From Chara braunii (lineage: Eukaryota; Streptophyta; Charophyceae; Charales; Characeae), in contig BFEA01000389.1 in the NCBI GenBank assembly GCA_003427395.1, forward strand, positions 31,092 to 75,428: DNA of 44,337 bases, given 5' to 3'. Position numbers and translations under genes: made by a program. The notes under the pieces are model-generated. The model was not told the origin of the DNA, made no database searches, and saw only the letters and a program-made list of their open reading frames with translations. Positions 9,189-20,529 of this stretch are shown here, one piece after another; the stretch's first letter is position 1; the number at the start of each line of letters is the position of its first letter.

Positions 9189-10226
9189 TTAGAAGCTAGA
9201 AGATACTGGGCATGGCATCCGGAATGAAAATATCTCAGTTAGGATCATGCAAATACTCTTGTAAATAATCTGTGAAAAATGGTCTAACCTGTAAGGAGTC
9301 TGTCAGCTAAGAGTACGACTAGTTTAAGAGGACCTCTATCCATTCGCTCAGAAGTTTGAATCCATTTAATCTCAGATCCTCCATTTGACCCCTCCAGACG
9401 CCTTGGGCTTATCATGCTATCCTGATGGCTCTGCTGATTCGTGTCTCTGTGATCCGTTTTCCTTGGCAAGAGAGCAAGGGCCAGTGGAATCCTCAGAAAT
9501 CATGACTGCCCGGCTAGCCCGGGCTGATTGGACCACAACTGTTTTTCTGAGCCTGGAGGCACCAGGACCTTTCAGACTCCAAAATACCTTCTTTTGTTTT
9601 CGAGAAAACTTCACTGTGTGAGGAGCATATGCTGACGGAGGTGCCATGGCTCCTTCCTATTGGTGGGGAGCACGGCCTGCTGGAAACCAGCTCCAGGGAC
9701 CAACCCAGTAATTTACCTGAGCTGTGGAGCATAAGCGTCAGGGCATGCTCAGACTGCCAATGCAAATCTGCAAATTTTGCAGCCTTTGTAATAGAAGCTT
9801 TTTGGGCTTTGTGCCTCAGGCTGGTCACACTGGCGGAGCATTTCGAATGAGATGCTGTTGCAGTAATCTGACAATACTGTAGCCATGTTGGGTGTGGTGA
9901 CCCAGGAACTGGAGTAATCTGACGATAGCCGTGTCCAGTGCCGTCCCACTAGCCCAGTATTATACCCTCGCACAATGGTGTGAGACAAACTTTTGCCATA
10001 AAAAAACATTTCAAATTGGGGTAACTAGGGCGCAGTCACAAAAGCAGTTTCTAAATGCATTTGAAACTGCCGTTTCGCAGTCAAGTCGGGTCCAAAGTTT
10101 ACAATGCAGTCGGAACTCCGCTTTGCAGAAAAGTCGCACCGTCGAGTTTGTAACTGCAGTTTAGTCAAACATGAAAAAAGCCCTTTTTCCTTTTTTCTTT
10201 AATGTCAAGTGTGGCCTAGTAATCTC
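9189..10226. other. Intergenic with fragments of dispersed repeats
   Basis: No gene. About 9640-9700 matches, in the same orientation, the repeat at about 11220-11270 (shared ATTGGTGGGG and CCTGCTGGAAAC words). Around 10040-10160 are inverted CAGT/GTTTC motifs, including GTTTC...GAAAC around AAATGCATTT, and the 18-mer AAAGTTTACAATGCAGTC that recurs inverted at 30442-30459. Confidence 0.5.
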
Positions 10227-10276
10227 TACTGGCGCCTAGCCACACGAAGAGATGCCTTGGACCTTGGCCACGCCCG

Positions 10277-10308
<32 letters not shown>
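10277..10308 (+). repeat. Poly-A tract of 32 bp
   Basis: Uninterrupted A32 followed by a shorter A-rich stretch. A-rich DNA here is flanked by GCCCGA on the left and TCGGGC on the right, a 6-bp inverted pair. It may be a retroposon tail. Confidence 0.85.
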
Positions 10309-10310
<2 letters not shown>

Positions 10311-10928
10311 AAACGAAAAAAAAAAAGAAAAATCGGGCAGATGCCTGACTTGTGATAAGCCGGGATCCGTACTCGGCGGCTTGCCGTACCCCTAGTAAGG
10401 GAAAATCCCACGTAGAGCCCCGAAGTACAAATTAAAGATAATGAGGAAAAATGGTGCTTCATTTTACTTTTTTCTTCTTTCTTTCGTAATTCGGGTCTTG
10501 CGTTGCCGGTTAGCGACCGCGCCAGGAAATTCAAGAAACAGGTGGGACTTAGCGGGAGTAGGATTTTCGAATTTTTGAGCGCGCGGCTGTTTTTGAATCT
10601 TTGCGCGCCGCGTCAACCCGTTCTCCCGCTCTGCATCCCCACACCATCTTTCTTTCTTGATGTGCATCTCCCTCCTGCATGTCTCTTCGTCTTCCCTCTA
10701 AGCGAAGTCCGATCCCCTCCTTCCCCTTTCCCCGCGAATGATTGGCTGTCTGATTGGGATGGTCAGGGCAATGTGGTGGCCGCGGGAAGCGCACCCCGCT
10801 TGGACGACCACCCCAATCACGCAAATCATTCGACTCGCCTCCTTCGATCCTTCTGGAACGTTTGCCCTTCTTCTGTCCCGATCATCTACACTCCGCGCTT
10901 CGCGCAGCCTCCCTGCCGCCTCCCGCGC

Positions 10929-10935
10929 TATAAAT
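10929..10935 (+). promoter_or_regulatory. Candidate TATA box
   Basis: TATAAAT lies in GC-rich DNA and is followed about 30 bp downstream by a pyrimidine-rich CTCACTCTC stretch suitable for a plant transcription start. An ATG follows at 10966. This is a good sequence match to a plant core promoter, with no proof of use. Confidence 0.45.
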
Positions 10936-10965
10936 TCCCGCAACCCCTTCCTCTCACTCTCTTTG

Positions 10966-11166
10966 ATGTCGGCTGCAAGCTCTGCGAGCTATGCCCGAAA
11001 CCTGCGGCGCCAGAAAGGCTCGACGTGCCCCGTAGCGGGCGGAGTGACAACGGGTGGCAGATTTAGCGATAGACTTGGGGTAAGGCAGTCGGAGGGATTG
11101 ATCGGTGGTGGAGATCAGATGCCGGCAGCGGCAGGTCCTTGTGGCTATGGTTGTCGGTGGTTTTGA
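10966..11166 (+). CDS. Possible orphan first exon behind the TATA box
   Basis: The ATG at 10966-10968, 30 bp beyond the TATA box, opens a 66-residue frame of ordinary Ser/Ala/Arg/Gly-rich composition (begins MSAASSASYARN). A possible splice donor, GTAAGG, lies at 11080. No domain is recognised. A poly-T and the LINE begin 20 bp after the frame, so if this was a gene, retroelement insertions may have cut off its remainder. Low confidence: the frame is short and could be chance in GC-rich DNA. Confidence 0.2.
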   Translation: MSAASSASYARNLRRQKGSTCPVAGGVTTGGRFSDRLGVRQSEGLIGGGDQMPAAAGPCGYGCRWF

Positions 11167-11185
11167 CGGATTGGGGGCTGGACCC

Positions 11186-11212
11186 TTTTTTTTTTTTTTT
11201 TTTTTTTTTTTT
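11186..11212 (-). repeat. Poly-T tract, probable poly-A tail of a minus-strand retroelement
   Basis: T27 on the plus strand. It could be the 3' end of the LINE that reads leftward from 27.8 kb, or of a shorter retroposon (about 11212-11345 minus) homologous to the insert at 2053-2344. I see no target duplication that decides between them. Confidence 0.7.
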
Positions 11213-11801
11213 GGGTAGATGGCTCCGTTCCATTGGTGGGGNGCTGCNCCTGCTGGAAACTGGGTCCAGCGTCCCTTACATCATCAATAATGAACAGTCA
11301 ACAAGGCTGATGTTGAAAAGTGGGTCCAACGACCCTTCACATCTGGGAATGCTAGAAATTGTTGCGCCTCTTCACCCTACCCGGGCGCCAGATATGCAAT
11401 TACACCTAGCAGTACTAACATGCCAAAATTACTTATCAAGAGATGGGACTGGATTCCACAGGCCATCATAATACTGTGATACAGTTGATCACTCAAGCAC
11501 AAACCATGAACTAGGGACAAAAGCCAGCTTGGATGGAGGGAAAGGATCAGGAAATTCAGATAGAGGGCTGAGGAGGATGGAGGGATCAATGTTGCTCCAG
11601 TCATTAAAGTGTAAGTGGTACTTCCTTGGGAGCTCATCGTGAGCAGTATCGCACACTCCATTCCATTAAACCTGTCCTATTTTACCACCTTGGTCCCCTC
11701 CAAGCCAGTTTTGATTGAATGTTCTTATATGTTGTTTGATATTCTTTTCCGTTGTTAAGAATTTAAGTTTTCTTTAACTGAATCCCATCTAGAGTTAATC
11801 T
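11213..11801 (-). mobile_element. Probable LINE 3' untranslated region, with dispersed repeat
   Basis: Non-coding sequence between the end of LINE ORF2 and the poly-T tract. In minus orientation, about 11345 to 11212 resembles the second half of the poly-A retroposon at 2053-2344. Both share the order TGGACCC...TTTTC, then GATGT, then AAGGGAC, then CTGGACCC and GTTTCCAGCAGG. Confidence 0.55.
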
Positions 11802-12665
11802 CTAGTTGGGCTTGTTGCTTGATGGTATCCGTGAACTCAGGCCCATCAAGCCGGGCATCTTCCATTTCAAATGTGCACCTGCGAGACCATATGGCCTATA
11901 TGACAACCCTTCTTCCGATCGTGAATAAGTTAGTTGTGAAACTATCTTCGCATGATGGAGTCCAGGTTTCCAGGAGGAGAGCCTTCCAACTCCATGGCCA
12001 TGGTAGGGAGGTTTCAATCTGATTCCAAATCCTGTTCCACCACGCCATAGCCAAACCGACCCTGGGCATTGTAAAAATATATGTTCTATGGTTTCCAGGA
12101 TCAATTTTGACGGGAAGGCAGATCTGCAGAATTTGCACGAGGGAAGGGTCGTTCCTCTTTGTTCAACTGTCGTTCTGTCAATGATCCAGTCATTGGTTGG
12201 TAAGCATCGGTGAGTGATCTGCCATTGTAGGGATGCCACTTTTGCCGGTTTAGACTTGATCGAATGGAATCATTTAACTGACTGCAAATCCTCTTTGCTT
12301 ACATTCAAGTGTCTCATCCATCGCTCTTCAATTTTGTCCTTTATATTTATCATAGGACGCAACATCCCGTATGTGGATTTTACCGACAGCATGTGAAGAA
12401 CCCGAGTGTGCGAACGTTCTTGGTATACCGTAGACGACGAAGACCAACTAACTGGATCTAGTAGGAGATGGGATATGGGTGTGTCTGGTTTGAAAGCCAG
12501 CCACCTATCCTTGATCATTAAGATTATAATCCTGAATAATCTGTCCTTTTGGATTAGTCCCGTGTTCTGATGTGGAGTAGATCTGAGGAATCCATCTTCC
12601 CCAAAATCATAAACTGTCATTAACACATCACTAGTGGAGCGTACTTCACTAATCTTCCCTACCAT
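11802..12665 (-). pseudogene. LINE ORF2, C-terminal part with zf-RVT zinc motif
   Basis: Read on the minus strand, 12239-11802 contains an aromatic-rich stretch and the spaced cysteine/histidine pattern CKFC...ET-x2-H-x4-C-P followed by a tryptophan. This is the zf-RVT motif typical of the C terminus of plant L1-type ORF2. The part at 12665-12270 supplies the region before it. The two pieces are in different frames, so at least one frameshift separates them. The protein would have been part of the reverse transcriptase polyprotein. Confidence 0.8.
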
Positions 12666-12675
12666 TCCTGGTTGA

Positions 12676-13662
12676 TCATGTATGGAGACCCAATCGTTCG
12701 AAGTAAGGGTAGGTTTTTTTTCTCCGGATCCTAACCCAATTCAAAAGGATAATATCTATTATTTGTTCCAATGCTTCCCTTTGGTGGTGGCAGTATCTTA
12801 ATCTGTCATTGAGGTTCGGGAGGTCGATCCAATCATGCGTTTCCTTATTCCAGATATCCCTAATGCGTGTGACTCCTCTTTTAATCCAACCTTTCCAAGG
12901 AGAGTCTGTGCAGTCTAGGGTGCAACCATGGGAATCTCTGATTAGAGTATTGTTGAATAAAGGTTGTTGACAAACTTCTTCCCATCTTTCCGGTGTTACT
13001 TTGTCTGGGATGAAAAGTTTTTTCCAAGTTTTAAGCAGGTCAATCCAGAAGGGATCCCGGGATAAGTCACCTCTGGTTGCTTGGCAATCAGATAGCTCTA
13101 GGTTAGGGGACTCTGATGGGGACGCCCTTGGGCGCGGACAAGCGCGATGCTCCAACCACATTAGGGGGTCACCCTCATCTGGGGTGGGAGGGGCAGGACG
13201 TCTGATCTGCTCACAAGCTAGAATACTCCACGGTGTTTGGGGATTGAAAAAAAGGCGTATCATCCATTGGATTGAAAGAGTTTTTGCTTGGGTGGTGGGA
13301 TGAATTCTGTCCAAACCACCTATGGATTTACATTGAATTATTGATTGCCATGCTACTCTGCTGAGAATATTTTTGGACTCGTGGTTACCACACGAAAGAA
13401 AAGCTACCAATTGCCTCTGCAAAATTTTGATGGATACTTTATCAAGCGCCCAGACAACAGATTTATACCAAATAGAGGCGAGGACCACAATGTTAATTGT
13501 TAGTGTTCTTCCTAGCAACGAGGTGTATTTAACTTTCCATAATTCAAGTTTTGAGAGTGCATGTTTCAGAATCCCTTCACTATTGGATGCTGGTTTGCCA
13601 AGGGTTGAAAGAGAAATCCCAAGAACCCTCACTGGGGAATCAATAGGGAACCATTTGATCAT
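12676..13662 (-). pseudogene. LINE ORF2, reverse-transcriptase thumb and connection region
   Basis: 328 open codons on the minus strand continuing the LINE from its catalytic domain. The start (MIKWFPIDSPVRVLGISLST) fits the segment after the RT palm in L1-type elements, where a VRYLG-like motif is usual. The frame differs from the preceding palm segment (13659-14117), so a frameshift lies at about 13660. Later sequence is Trp- and charge-rich, without further recognisable motifs. Confidence 0.8.
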
Positions 13663-14885
13663 TGGTCTCTCGGGTGGCCTAACTTCTTAATAGTGAATCC
13701 ACCAACAAGGGTTTTGTTTCCCCATTTTACCCTCATGTCAGATAGTTTATAAAATTCGTTCATAATCCGTTGTATTGCCTCACGGTTTTCATGTGAGGCG
13801 TCAACCATGAGAGATAGGTCATCAGCAAAGAGGGAACATACCGGTATGGGGCCCTTTGGTATGAATGTAATTTGGATGCGCTTGATGTCTTTGTGATGGC
13901 GGATGTGGGCTGCCGAGGCTTCCATGATGATTACAAAAAGGAGCGGGGCAATAGGATCACCTTGCCTAACTGATCTTTGTAGCATTATGGGAGGAATCAC
14001 ATTTCTATTGACCATGACTCTTGTTGATGCATCCTCATGTAAGATTTTAACCCACCTCCTGAAGTTCGGGCCGAAGTTAAACTTATCTAGGCATTTGTGC
14101 AGGAAAATCCAATCCACATGGTCATAAGCTTTCTCAAAATCAATAAAGATGAAGGCAGCATTATGTCTGGATTGGCGAGAGAGTTTGACTAACTCATGAA
14201 TGAGAAGGATATTATCCTGAATATTCCTTTCTTGGATAAAAACTGTTTACGCGGCATGATTTATTTTTGCTATATATTTATTGAGGCGAATAGTGAGGTT
14301 TTTTTAGATAAGTTTATACACGACTGAGAGGAGGGTGATAGGGCGATAATTTCGAATATTACATTTGTCTCCTATTTTATACAGCAACGTTAGAACCTCT
14401 TGCCCCACTATCTCTCCTAATCGACCTGAAGTCCAAAATTCCTGATAGAAATCCATTAGATCTTGAGCTATAAAATCCCAGAGAGATTCCTAGAATTCCT
14501 TAGGCAATCCAGCTATGCCAGGGTTTTTCTCTTTTTCCATTAGCATCAGAGCAGTCCATATCTCTTCTTTTGTTAACGGGCTCACGAGCGTATTTTTTTG
14601 AGACTAAGATAACGACTTTTTCAATGGTTTTTGGAAATCGTCAATGTCCTTGATTCGTTGATTGACCAAGGTAGTTGCCGTCTTTGAAAGGAAGAGGGAT
14701 TTAAAAAAATCTCGTGCAATTTTGGTACACTCCGCCGTTGATGTTGCTAGTTATTCATTTTGTCGTTAAGGGTGTGCAAGGGCTTCAATTACTCTTCTCC
14801 CTGTCCGTGCTCGATCCATAGCAAAAAACCTTGCATCCATTCCACCTTCAGTAGCCACTTGATGAAGCTTTCCTCGGATCCGGTG
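13659..14885 (-). pseudogene. LINE ORF2, reverse-transcriptase fingers and palm
   Basis: Minus-strand translation shows the RT core: FIDFEKAYD (motif A Asp, just before 14117), RQGDPIAPLLF, and FADD with both catalytic aspartates. Upstream, towards 14885, are a GRRVIEAL-like segment and the start of the linker. Several stops lie between 14230 and 14760, including one just before the segment FIQERNIQ. The catalytic residues are intact but the open frame is not. The segment ends abruptly at the insertion junction at 14886-14890. Confidence 0.9.
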
Positions 14886-14890
14886 TCGGT

Positions 14891-14916
14891 GCGAATACCC
14901 TTTCAAGGGTATCCGC
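14891..14916. repeat. Near-perfect palindrome at the left end of the insertion
   Basis: Arms of 12 nt (GCGAATACCCTT and AAGGGTATCCGC) with one mismatch flank a 2-nt centre. It begins at the first base of the insertion, so it is probably a terminal structure of the element. Confidence 0.85.
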
Positions 14917-15865
14917 CCTGGTTTGTACAAGTGACAAGAGATAGTTCTGGTTCAAAGTTTAAGTATACCGCGCTAGGCGCGGTCGTGTCTGTGATTATGT
15001 GGACAGGATGGTTGACTAGAGCAGAGAGTGCGTGCGCGTGCAGGTTTAAGGCGCGCGTGATTCCTCCCCTGATGTTGATTACGAAACCAGCGCGGGCGCC
15101 GGTCTGTTTATTTTTATTTTTATCTTTAAGTTTTTATTTTTGGTTACTCTTGATTAAACTAGGATCTTGAGGATACTTTCTCTCGATGGCTACGTTTAAC
15201 CGAGTCAAGCGCGCGTGCGGAGAACGACCCCGACGACGGCATCGACAATGACGGCGCGATTTCGTGCGGTGAGCGGGGTGTCGTAGGATGGCGCGCGGGG
15301 CAATTATGGCATGGTATAAGCAAGCCGGCGCGGGCACTGGGAGCCGCGCAGCCGTTTTGTTGGCCCAAAGCGTCGTGCCGCACCGGCTTGTATGGTACTC
15401 TGCGGGCGCTGGTCTCCGGCCTGGGCTTAGCCCTTTAGGTTACGACATTGGATTGATACTACGAAGGTTCGGGGATTGAGGCTGGCGAGCGCCGACTCAG
15501 CAGCAGCGGAGCATCGAGGAGGGAGCCGATGGGGTTGAGGGCTGTGGGGCTATCCCCCTTGGTTTTGTCGATGGCGGCGTCCGATCGGTGGTGGCGTTTT
15601 CTAAATAATTTTATCCTAGCGTCGTATTTTTTATACCCCGGCGTGCCGTTGATCGGGACGCGACGCCGGATTTGTGAAAGTCGCCACGACAATCAAGGAC
15701 CTTGAGCACGCGCCTCTTTCGGCGGGTCCGTCCGGATTCCGCGTGTCCAGGACGCAGGCAAAATTCCCCTCCCCTTTTTATTTTTTTTGTCATTGCATGG
15801 AGAAAAAAAAAAAAAAAAAGGGGGCCGACGTACGAGAGTCGGCCGCGTTTCCGTGGCCATGGCCT

Positions 15866-16033
15866 CCCTCGTTTCCCACCTGAAGAGCGTCGGTGGTCTA
15901 AGGTGGACGGCTGTTGGAGAACATTCCGGATGAGCCTGTGGGGCTGTAGCCCTCGTTTCCCACCTGAAGAGCGTCGGTGGTCTAAGGTGGACGGCTGTTG
16001 GAGAACATTTCGGATGAGCCTGTGGGGCTGTAG
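15866..16033. repeat. Two tandem copies of an 84-bp unit
   Basis: 15866-15949 and 15950-16033 differ by about one base. Because 84 is a multiple of three, frames crossing it gain an apparent 28-residue protein repeat, which makes a minus-strand frame here look better than it is. Confidence 0.95.
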
Positions 16034-16039
16034 CCCAGG

Positions 16040-19000
16040 GCTGCCTGGGCCATTACGGTATACAGTCCACTTTCGCCATCCACTGCGGGAAGGTGGGGTG
16101 TGAACCTGCCATGGGGACCCGACAGGTGAAGGCTGCACGTGGATGCACGTGGCGGGGTGAACGGTGCTTAGGCAGGAATCGGGCTCAGACGGGGACGAGG
16201 GAGGATGACAAGTGAATGAGGGCGCAGTTCGGTGCCGGGTACACGCAGGAATACTGGAGTCCGGAGAGGGTGGTGGGCTCAGCGGAGAGCGGAGTGAGGC
16301 AAGAGGAGGCTGTAGCGGGCTGCCGACGGACCATAAGCCGAAGAGATCGGCAGCCGGGGTTAGTAGAGAGCGTAGCCGAGGCGAGTAAGGAGCAGCGGGA
16401 CAGCGCAGCGAAGCCGGGGTTAGTAGAGAGTGCAGCCGAGGGGGGTGAAGGGTGCAGCGTGGGGCTAGTCGAGCTGTGCAGCGCAAGGCGGCAGGGAGGC
16501 GATCGGCGAGGTGGCTGGGCACCAGGCAACGAATAGTCCCGGGCGGGCGCCGAGCGAGGTGTGCGTAGAAAAGGGAGGCAGGAGTAGACCGGGTGAACCT
16601 GGCCCGGATCTCCGCCCAGGTGCATTCGGGGCAGTGAACGAAGTAGCGATGTGGTAGACGGGCGCTGGGACAGTGGGGGAGATGCTGCGCAGGGGGCTAC
16701 GAGCTAGCAACGCAGCCGGTTACGAGGAGAAGGCTGAGAGAACCCGAATGAACCAGGGCGGGGTTCTCGGCGAGGTGCATTCGGAGACAGAGTCGGGAAA
16801 AACGACTATGGCGAGGGAGAAAACGCTTGCCTCCCTCGCTCCTCGGCGGTTTTGCGCAAGGCAGGAGGCGATCTTGGGGTTTTTACCCCGGGCGAATCAT
16901 GTGGTAGTGTTAGTTTTACTGTTAGTTTAGCAGGATTAGAGGTAGTAAAGGAAAGGGCCGCGTGGAGTTATGCCGGAAGGGGAATGGAAGAGGAGGAAGA
17001 AGGCGTTGTTCACTCGTTAGTGGACGGATTTCGATGGGGGAGGAACCGTCTCGGGGGCCGAGGCAACCTCGAATCCGGGGTTAGATTGGGAAGGCAGTCA
17101 GTAGAAAGGAAGTTAGAGTGAAAAGGGATATGCACAGAGTTATGGCGGAAAGGAGATGGTGTGAGGGGAGAACGGGTATCTCCGTTGATTTTCGATTTGG
17201 TAGGGCGGGAGAGGTGTTCGACTGAAGTCTGAGGAGAGTCTTTCATCGCGGACGCAATAGCACCACTAGGTTCCGAGTTGGGGTGCGCCTTTTGGCGATG
17301 CAACCAGTTGAGCTGCGCCATGGTGTCTCGCTTGAATATGGCCGAACCTGGTCATAATAGCGGCCAGGTGCCTTCACCGCTCAAGGCTAAGAGCGGTGAG
17401 GTGAGAGGAGGGCGTGTCGGGGTCAGGCGGATAAAGGAAGACTAAGCAGTTAGTAAGCCGCACCAAGGAAGGCGGTAAAAGTACGAAGAGAAGGGACTGC
17501 GCGGGGGTGTGAGAGAAAGAGCGGATATAGCGGGTGGGAAGTTCGTTGTCTCGCCCGATTGTGTGCAGAAAAGAACGAAGTAAAGTGTCAGGTTGGGGGT
17601 TTTAACCGATCCGAGCGTGATGACAATGTCGGCCCTGCCATGGACTAGTTGTTTGGGCAGGGGCACGACTAAAGGCCGCACCCAGAAGGAGGAAGCGACT
17701 ACGGGCAATGAATCTTGCCGTATTCTGCTGGGAGGTACATTGCAGACTCTGGTTCGGTGAAAGTAACGCAAGGGTGAGCCGAGTTTGAGGACATTCCTGT
17801 TGAAAAGTGCGGTTGTTCGAAGGGACAACGGAGACAGCCTCCCTCGATGGCAGCAGTGGACACGATGTGATGGAGGGAATACTGCCTGCATTCTGCGGGT
17901 AGATTCATTCGGTCTCCTGCACCCTCATCAATGGGATTGCCGACGGATGTAGCGTGAGCCCAAGGGCAGGGTTGGAGACTTACCTATTACTCGGTACGTT
18001 GCCCATCCTATCGGTAGAAGCAGCCGGCCGCTGGCCTCTCTGTATACGGTGGAATGAACCAAACTGCGATCTGCAGCGTAAGCGGCGTACTTTTTGGCCT
18101 GGGAAGGCTGAACTGCCTGTTCCTCGCTCAAAAGAACAGGGTCGGACTTTATTCGCGGCAACAACAGTTATTGTGAACCTGGAGTTGTTGTTGCTGGGTA
18201 TTCAGGCTGCTACTATGATCAGACTGGGTGGGGCCACTGTCATTGGATTTATACACTGTCGTGACGCTCTTCGGACCCGTGTGATCGTGGTGTAACTGTG
18301 GCTCGGTATACCTGTCCGACTTGCGGGGTGTGGCTTCTGGGCCTCTGCCTGCCTAAGGTGTGGCTGATAAGACTGTATGAACGGGGCGGTGCGAACCATG
18401 ACTGCAGGAAGCAGCCACATTGGCTGCACACCCAAGCGGTAAAGTGAAGGGTTAAAGTTGTTGTTGTACAGGTAGGGAGACTATTGCTGCTATGGCAACA
18501 CTGTAGACGGTAGGGTTGTATGGGGTTTAAAGTGCTCTTGTGCGCGAGTCGAGGGAAGACTGAAGGCAGAGGTGGTGTTTGAAGCCGAACTAAGGGCCAC
18601 TTGTTCTGTTGTACTGACCAACGAGGAGGGAGGAGCAGACCGTGAAACATCAATTTTCTTTGCTGCCCTTTTGTTATGGGTTCCGCAGCAGTTTCCGCTG
18701 TTATGTTATAGCGGAGAGCGCTGAGGCTACTACAGACTGCTGTGCTACTTCGAGTACGGTCGTTCAACGCCAGGTAATTGCAGTAGGATTACGAGACTGA
18801 AAGAGGAGGGATTTGGTCTGCAAAGGGGGGTTAATGCTGCGATCGAGGAGGGCGTCAGAGGGGCAGTATTTCGATAGTTTGACTTTGGACTGATAGAGTT
18901 GGCCGCATTGCGGGGCCCTCAAGGGAACCAAGGTATCGAGGCCCTCTCCTGCGAGTCTGAGAGAACCCTCCTTGGATCTGAGAGTATCAAAACCTTCTCC

Positions 19001-19440
19001 TTCTGCCCTTCTAACCCTCACTCTAGTCCAGTGGTTACGAGAGGAAGGCGGCAGGCCGGATTGCAACCCGTAGGACCGCAGCAAGACTCTCTGGGGAGTC
19101 ATCCCATCGATTGCGGGAGCTCTGCCGGGACTAAGGAGGAGTCTTGGAGGCAGGGAACTGTGTGGTAATTCCCCGACCCTTTCTATAAACCCAGGTATAA
19201 CCCCTATATGTATCTCTCATTGCATCTCTGACTAAGTATATGGTGGGCAACCTTACTTTGAATTTGTTTAACTTTCAGTACACTTAATCAAATTAAGTAA
19301 AGGAATGTATGTTCAAGCTCAGTTTCAGCTTTATTGGTTGTGTGAAATCAGATTGTTAAAAGGAATTGTATCTGGGAAAGGCAGGATGGAGGGCTGATTT
19401 GCATGAAGTTTGACTGGGTCATTAAGGCTGGGAAGTCCTC
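16040..19440. other. Interior of the insertion, no protein recognised
   Basis: GC-rich and purine-rich on the plus strand up to about 18.8 kb. Frames of 100-170 codons exist on both strands but are Pro/Ser/Arg-rich, overlap one another, and show no motif of gag, protease, RT, integrase or transposase. Around 16360-16440 the phrase GGGTTAGTAGAGAG is repeated 60 bp apart. Confidence 0.6.
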
Positions 19441-19475
19441 ATACTGCTTTATTTATTTTTGTTTGCATGGAGCGT

Positions 19476-20249
19476 CAGACCCTTCTATAAGTTTAGGGGG
19501 TCCGATCGCTCATGAAGGGTCAGATTGTTCTATAAGTTCAGGTGGTCTGACTGCTCTGGCTTGAGAGGGCTGTTTGTGGTTGACTTTTTCAGGGGCCAAG
19601 TGCGTTCTGTAAGTTCAGGTGCCTTGGTTGCCTTGTTTATTTTGGGGTTTTCTTCTGTTTATTTGTTTTCTGAATGAGGAGGTCTGAGCCGTTCTACAAG
19701 TTTAGGTGGCTCAGTCTCTTCCTGGCTTTATTATGAGAAAACGAACCTGGTGGAGGGCAGATTGTTCTGTAAGTTCAAGTGATCTAGCCCAATGTCACGC
19801 ACATATTTGGATCAGAGAAAAACGAATCTGGTAGAGAGTTAGACCCTTCTGTAAGTTCAGGGGGTCTGGCTCAAAGCCTCGTACATGCTGGAACCCAATG
19901 GTTATAATTTGGCTATAGTTTACTACTACTCTATCTTAAGAACGAGCTAATCATATTGTTCTTTAAGTTTAGGTGGTCTGACAATAGCCATATCACAACT
20001 TGAAGAGAGTATAATTAAGAATAAAATTAATGGTAAGTTGGGGCAGGCTGAACTTAAGTTAGTTCAGTCCTATGCAGCCTAATAAGACAAAGGGAAGACA
20101 AGTGCATATAACTTGGATATCTTAAACAGTTTAGGGCGACTAGAATGGCCTAGTCATATGCCCAAAGAAGAGAGAAGTAGTTATGCCCTCTGTTTTGTGT
20201 ATATTCAATGGCTAGGTTAGACGCATTCCATAAGTTTGGGTGGTCTCAC
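19476..20249 (+). repeat. Array of hairpins with conserved hexaloop and covarying stems
   Basis: Eight units at 19476, 19519, 19596, 19684, 19755, 19836, 19951 and 20216, each 29-37 nt. Common plan: outer stem of 5-10 bp, a 5' GTT (or CTT/ATT) opposite GT (or GG), a short CTR/YAG inner stem, and a TAAGTT loop (CAAGTT once). Outer stems differ but stay paired, for example CTGAGCC with GGCTCAG, CCAAG with CTTGG, AGAT with ATCT. The inner stem also varies in step: CTA/TAG, CTG/CAG, CCA/TGG. The 19951 unit has the weakest pairing. A ninth simpler hairpin, CTGAACT-TAAGTT-AGTTCAG, lies at 20048-20067. The transcribed strand and function are unknown. Confidence 0.8.
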
Positions 20250-20529
20250 TTTATGCCTTATTCAAGCAGGGTATAAAGGGTTAAATCCTTGAAAGATCAT
20301 GAACTATTGTTGTTTAGATAAACTTGGGATGGTGAGATTACTTACCTTTGTGGTTTGGTCTGCATGTGGCTGAGTGAGGTTACTACTTAGGCTGAGTTTC
20401 AGTTTGATAGGTAGTTGCTTTAGTCGCTCGCCACGTGCTAGAGCTATAGGAGTTAGTTTCAATTCCTGCATTTTCTGAGCTAAGTTTTTTTTACTAAGAT
20501 CAATTCTCTCATTTTCTAAGATCATTTTT

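Noticed and set aside
15611-16522. 303-codon minus-strand open frame
   Set aside because: Pro/Ser/Leu-rich with no motif; it spans an A-run and the 84-bp duplication, whose length keeps it open, and overlaps comparable frames on the other strand.
18249-18767. 172-codon minus frame in the insertion
   Set aside because: No recognisable motif, Ser/Pro/Thr/Arg-rich, with other frames of similar length overlapping it.
19476-20249. CRISPR-like reading of the repeat array
   Set aside because: Spacing is irregular, repeats vary in their stems, and the setting is eukaryotic; it fits covarying hairpins, not repeat-spacer units.
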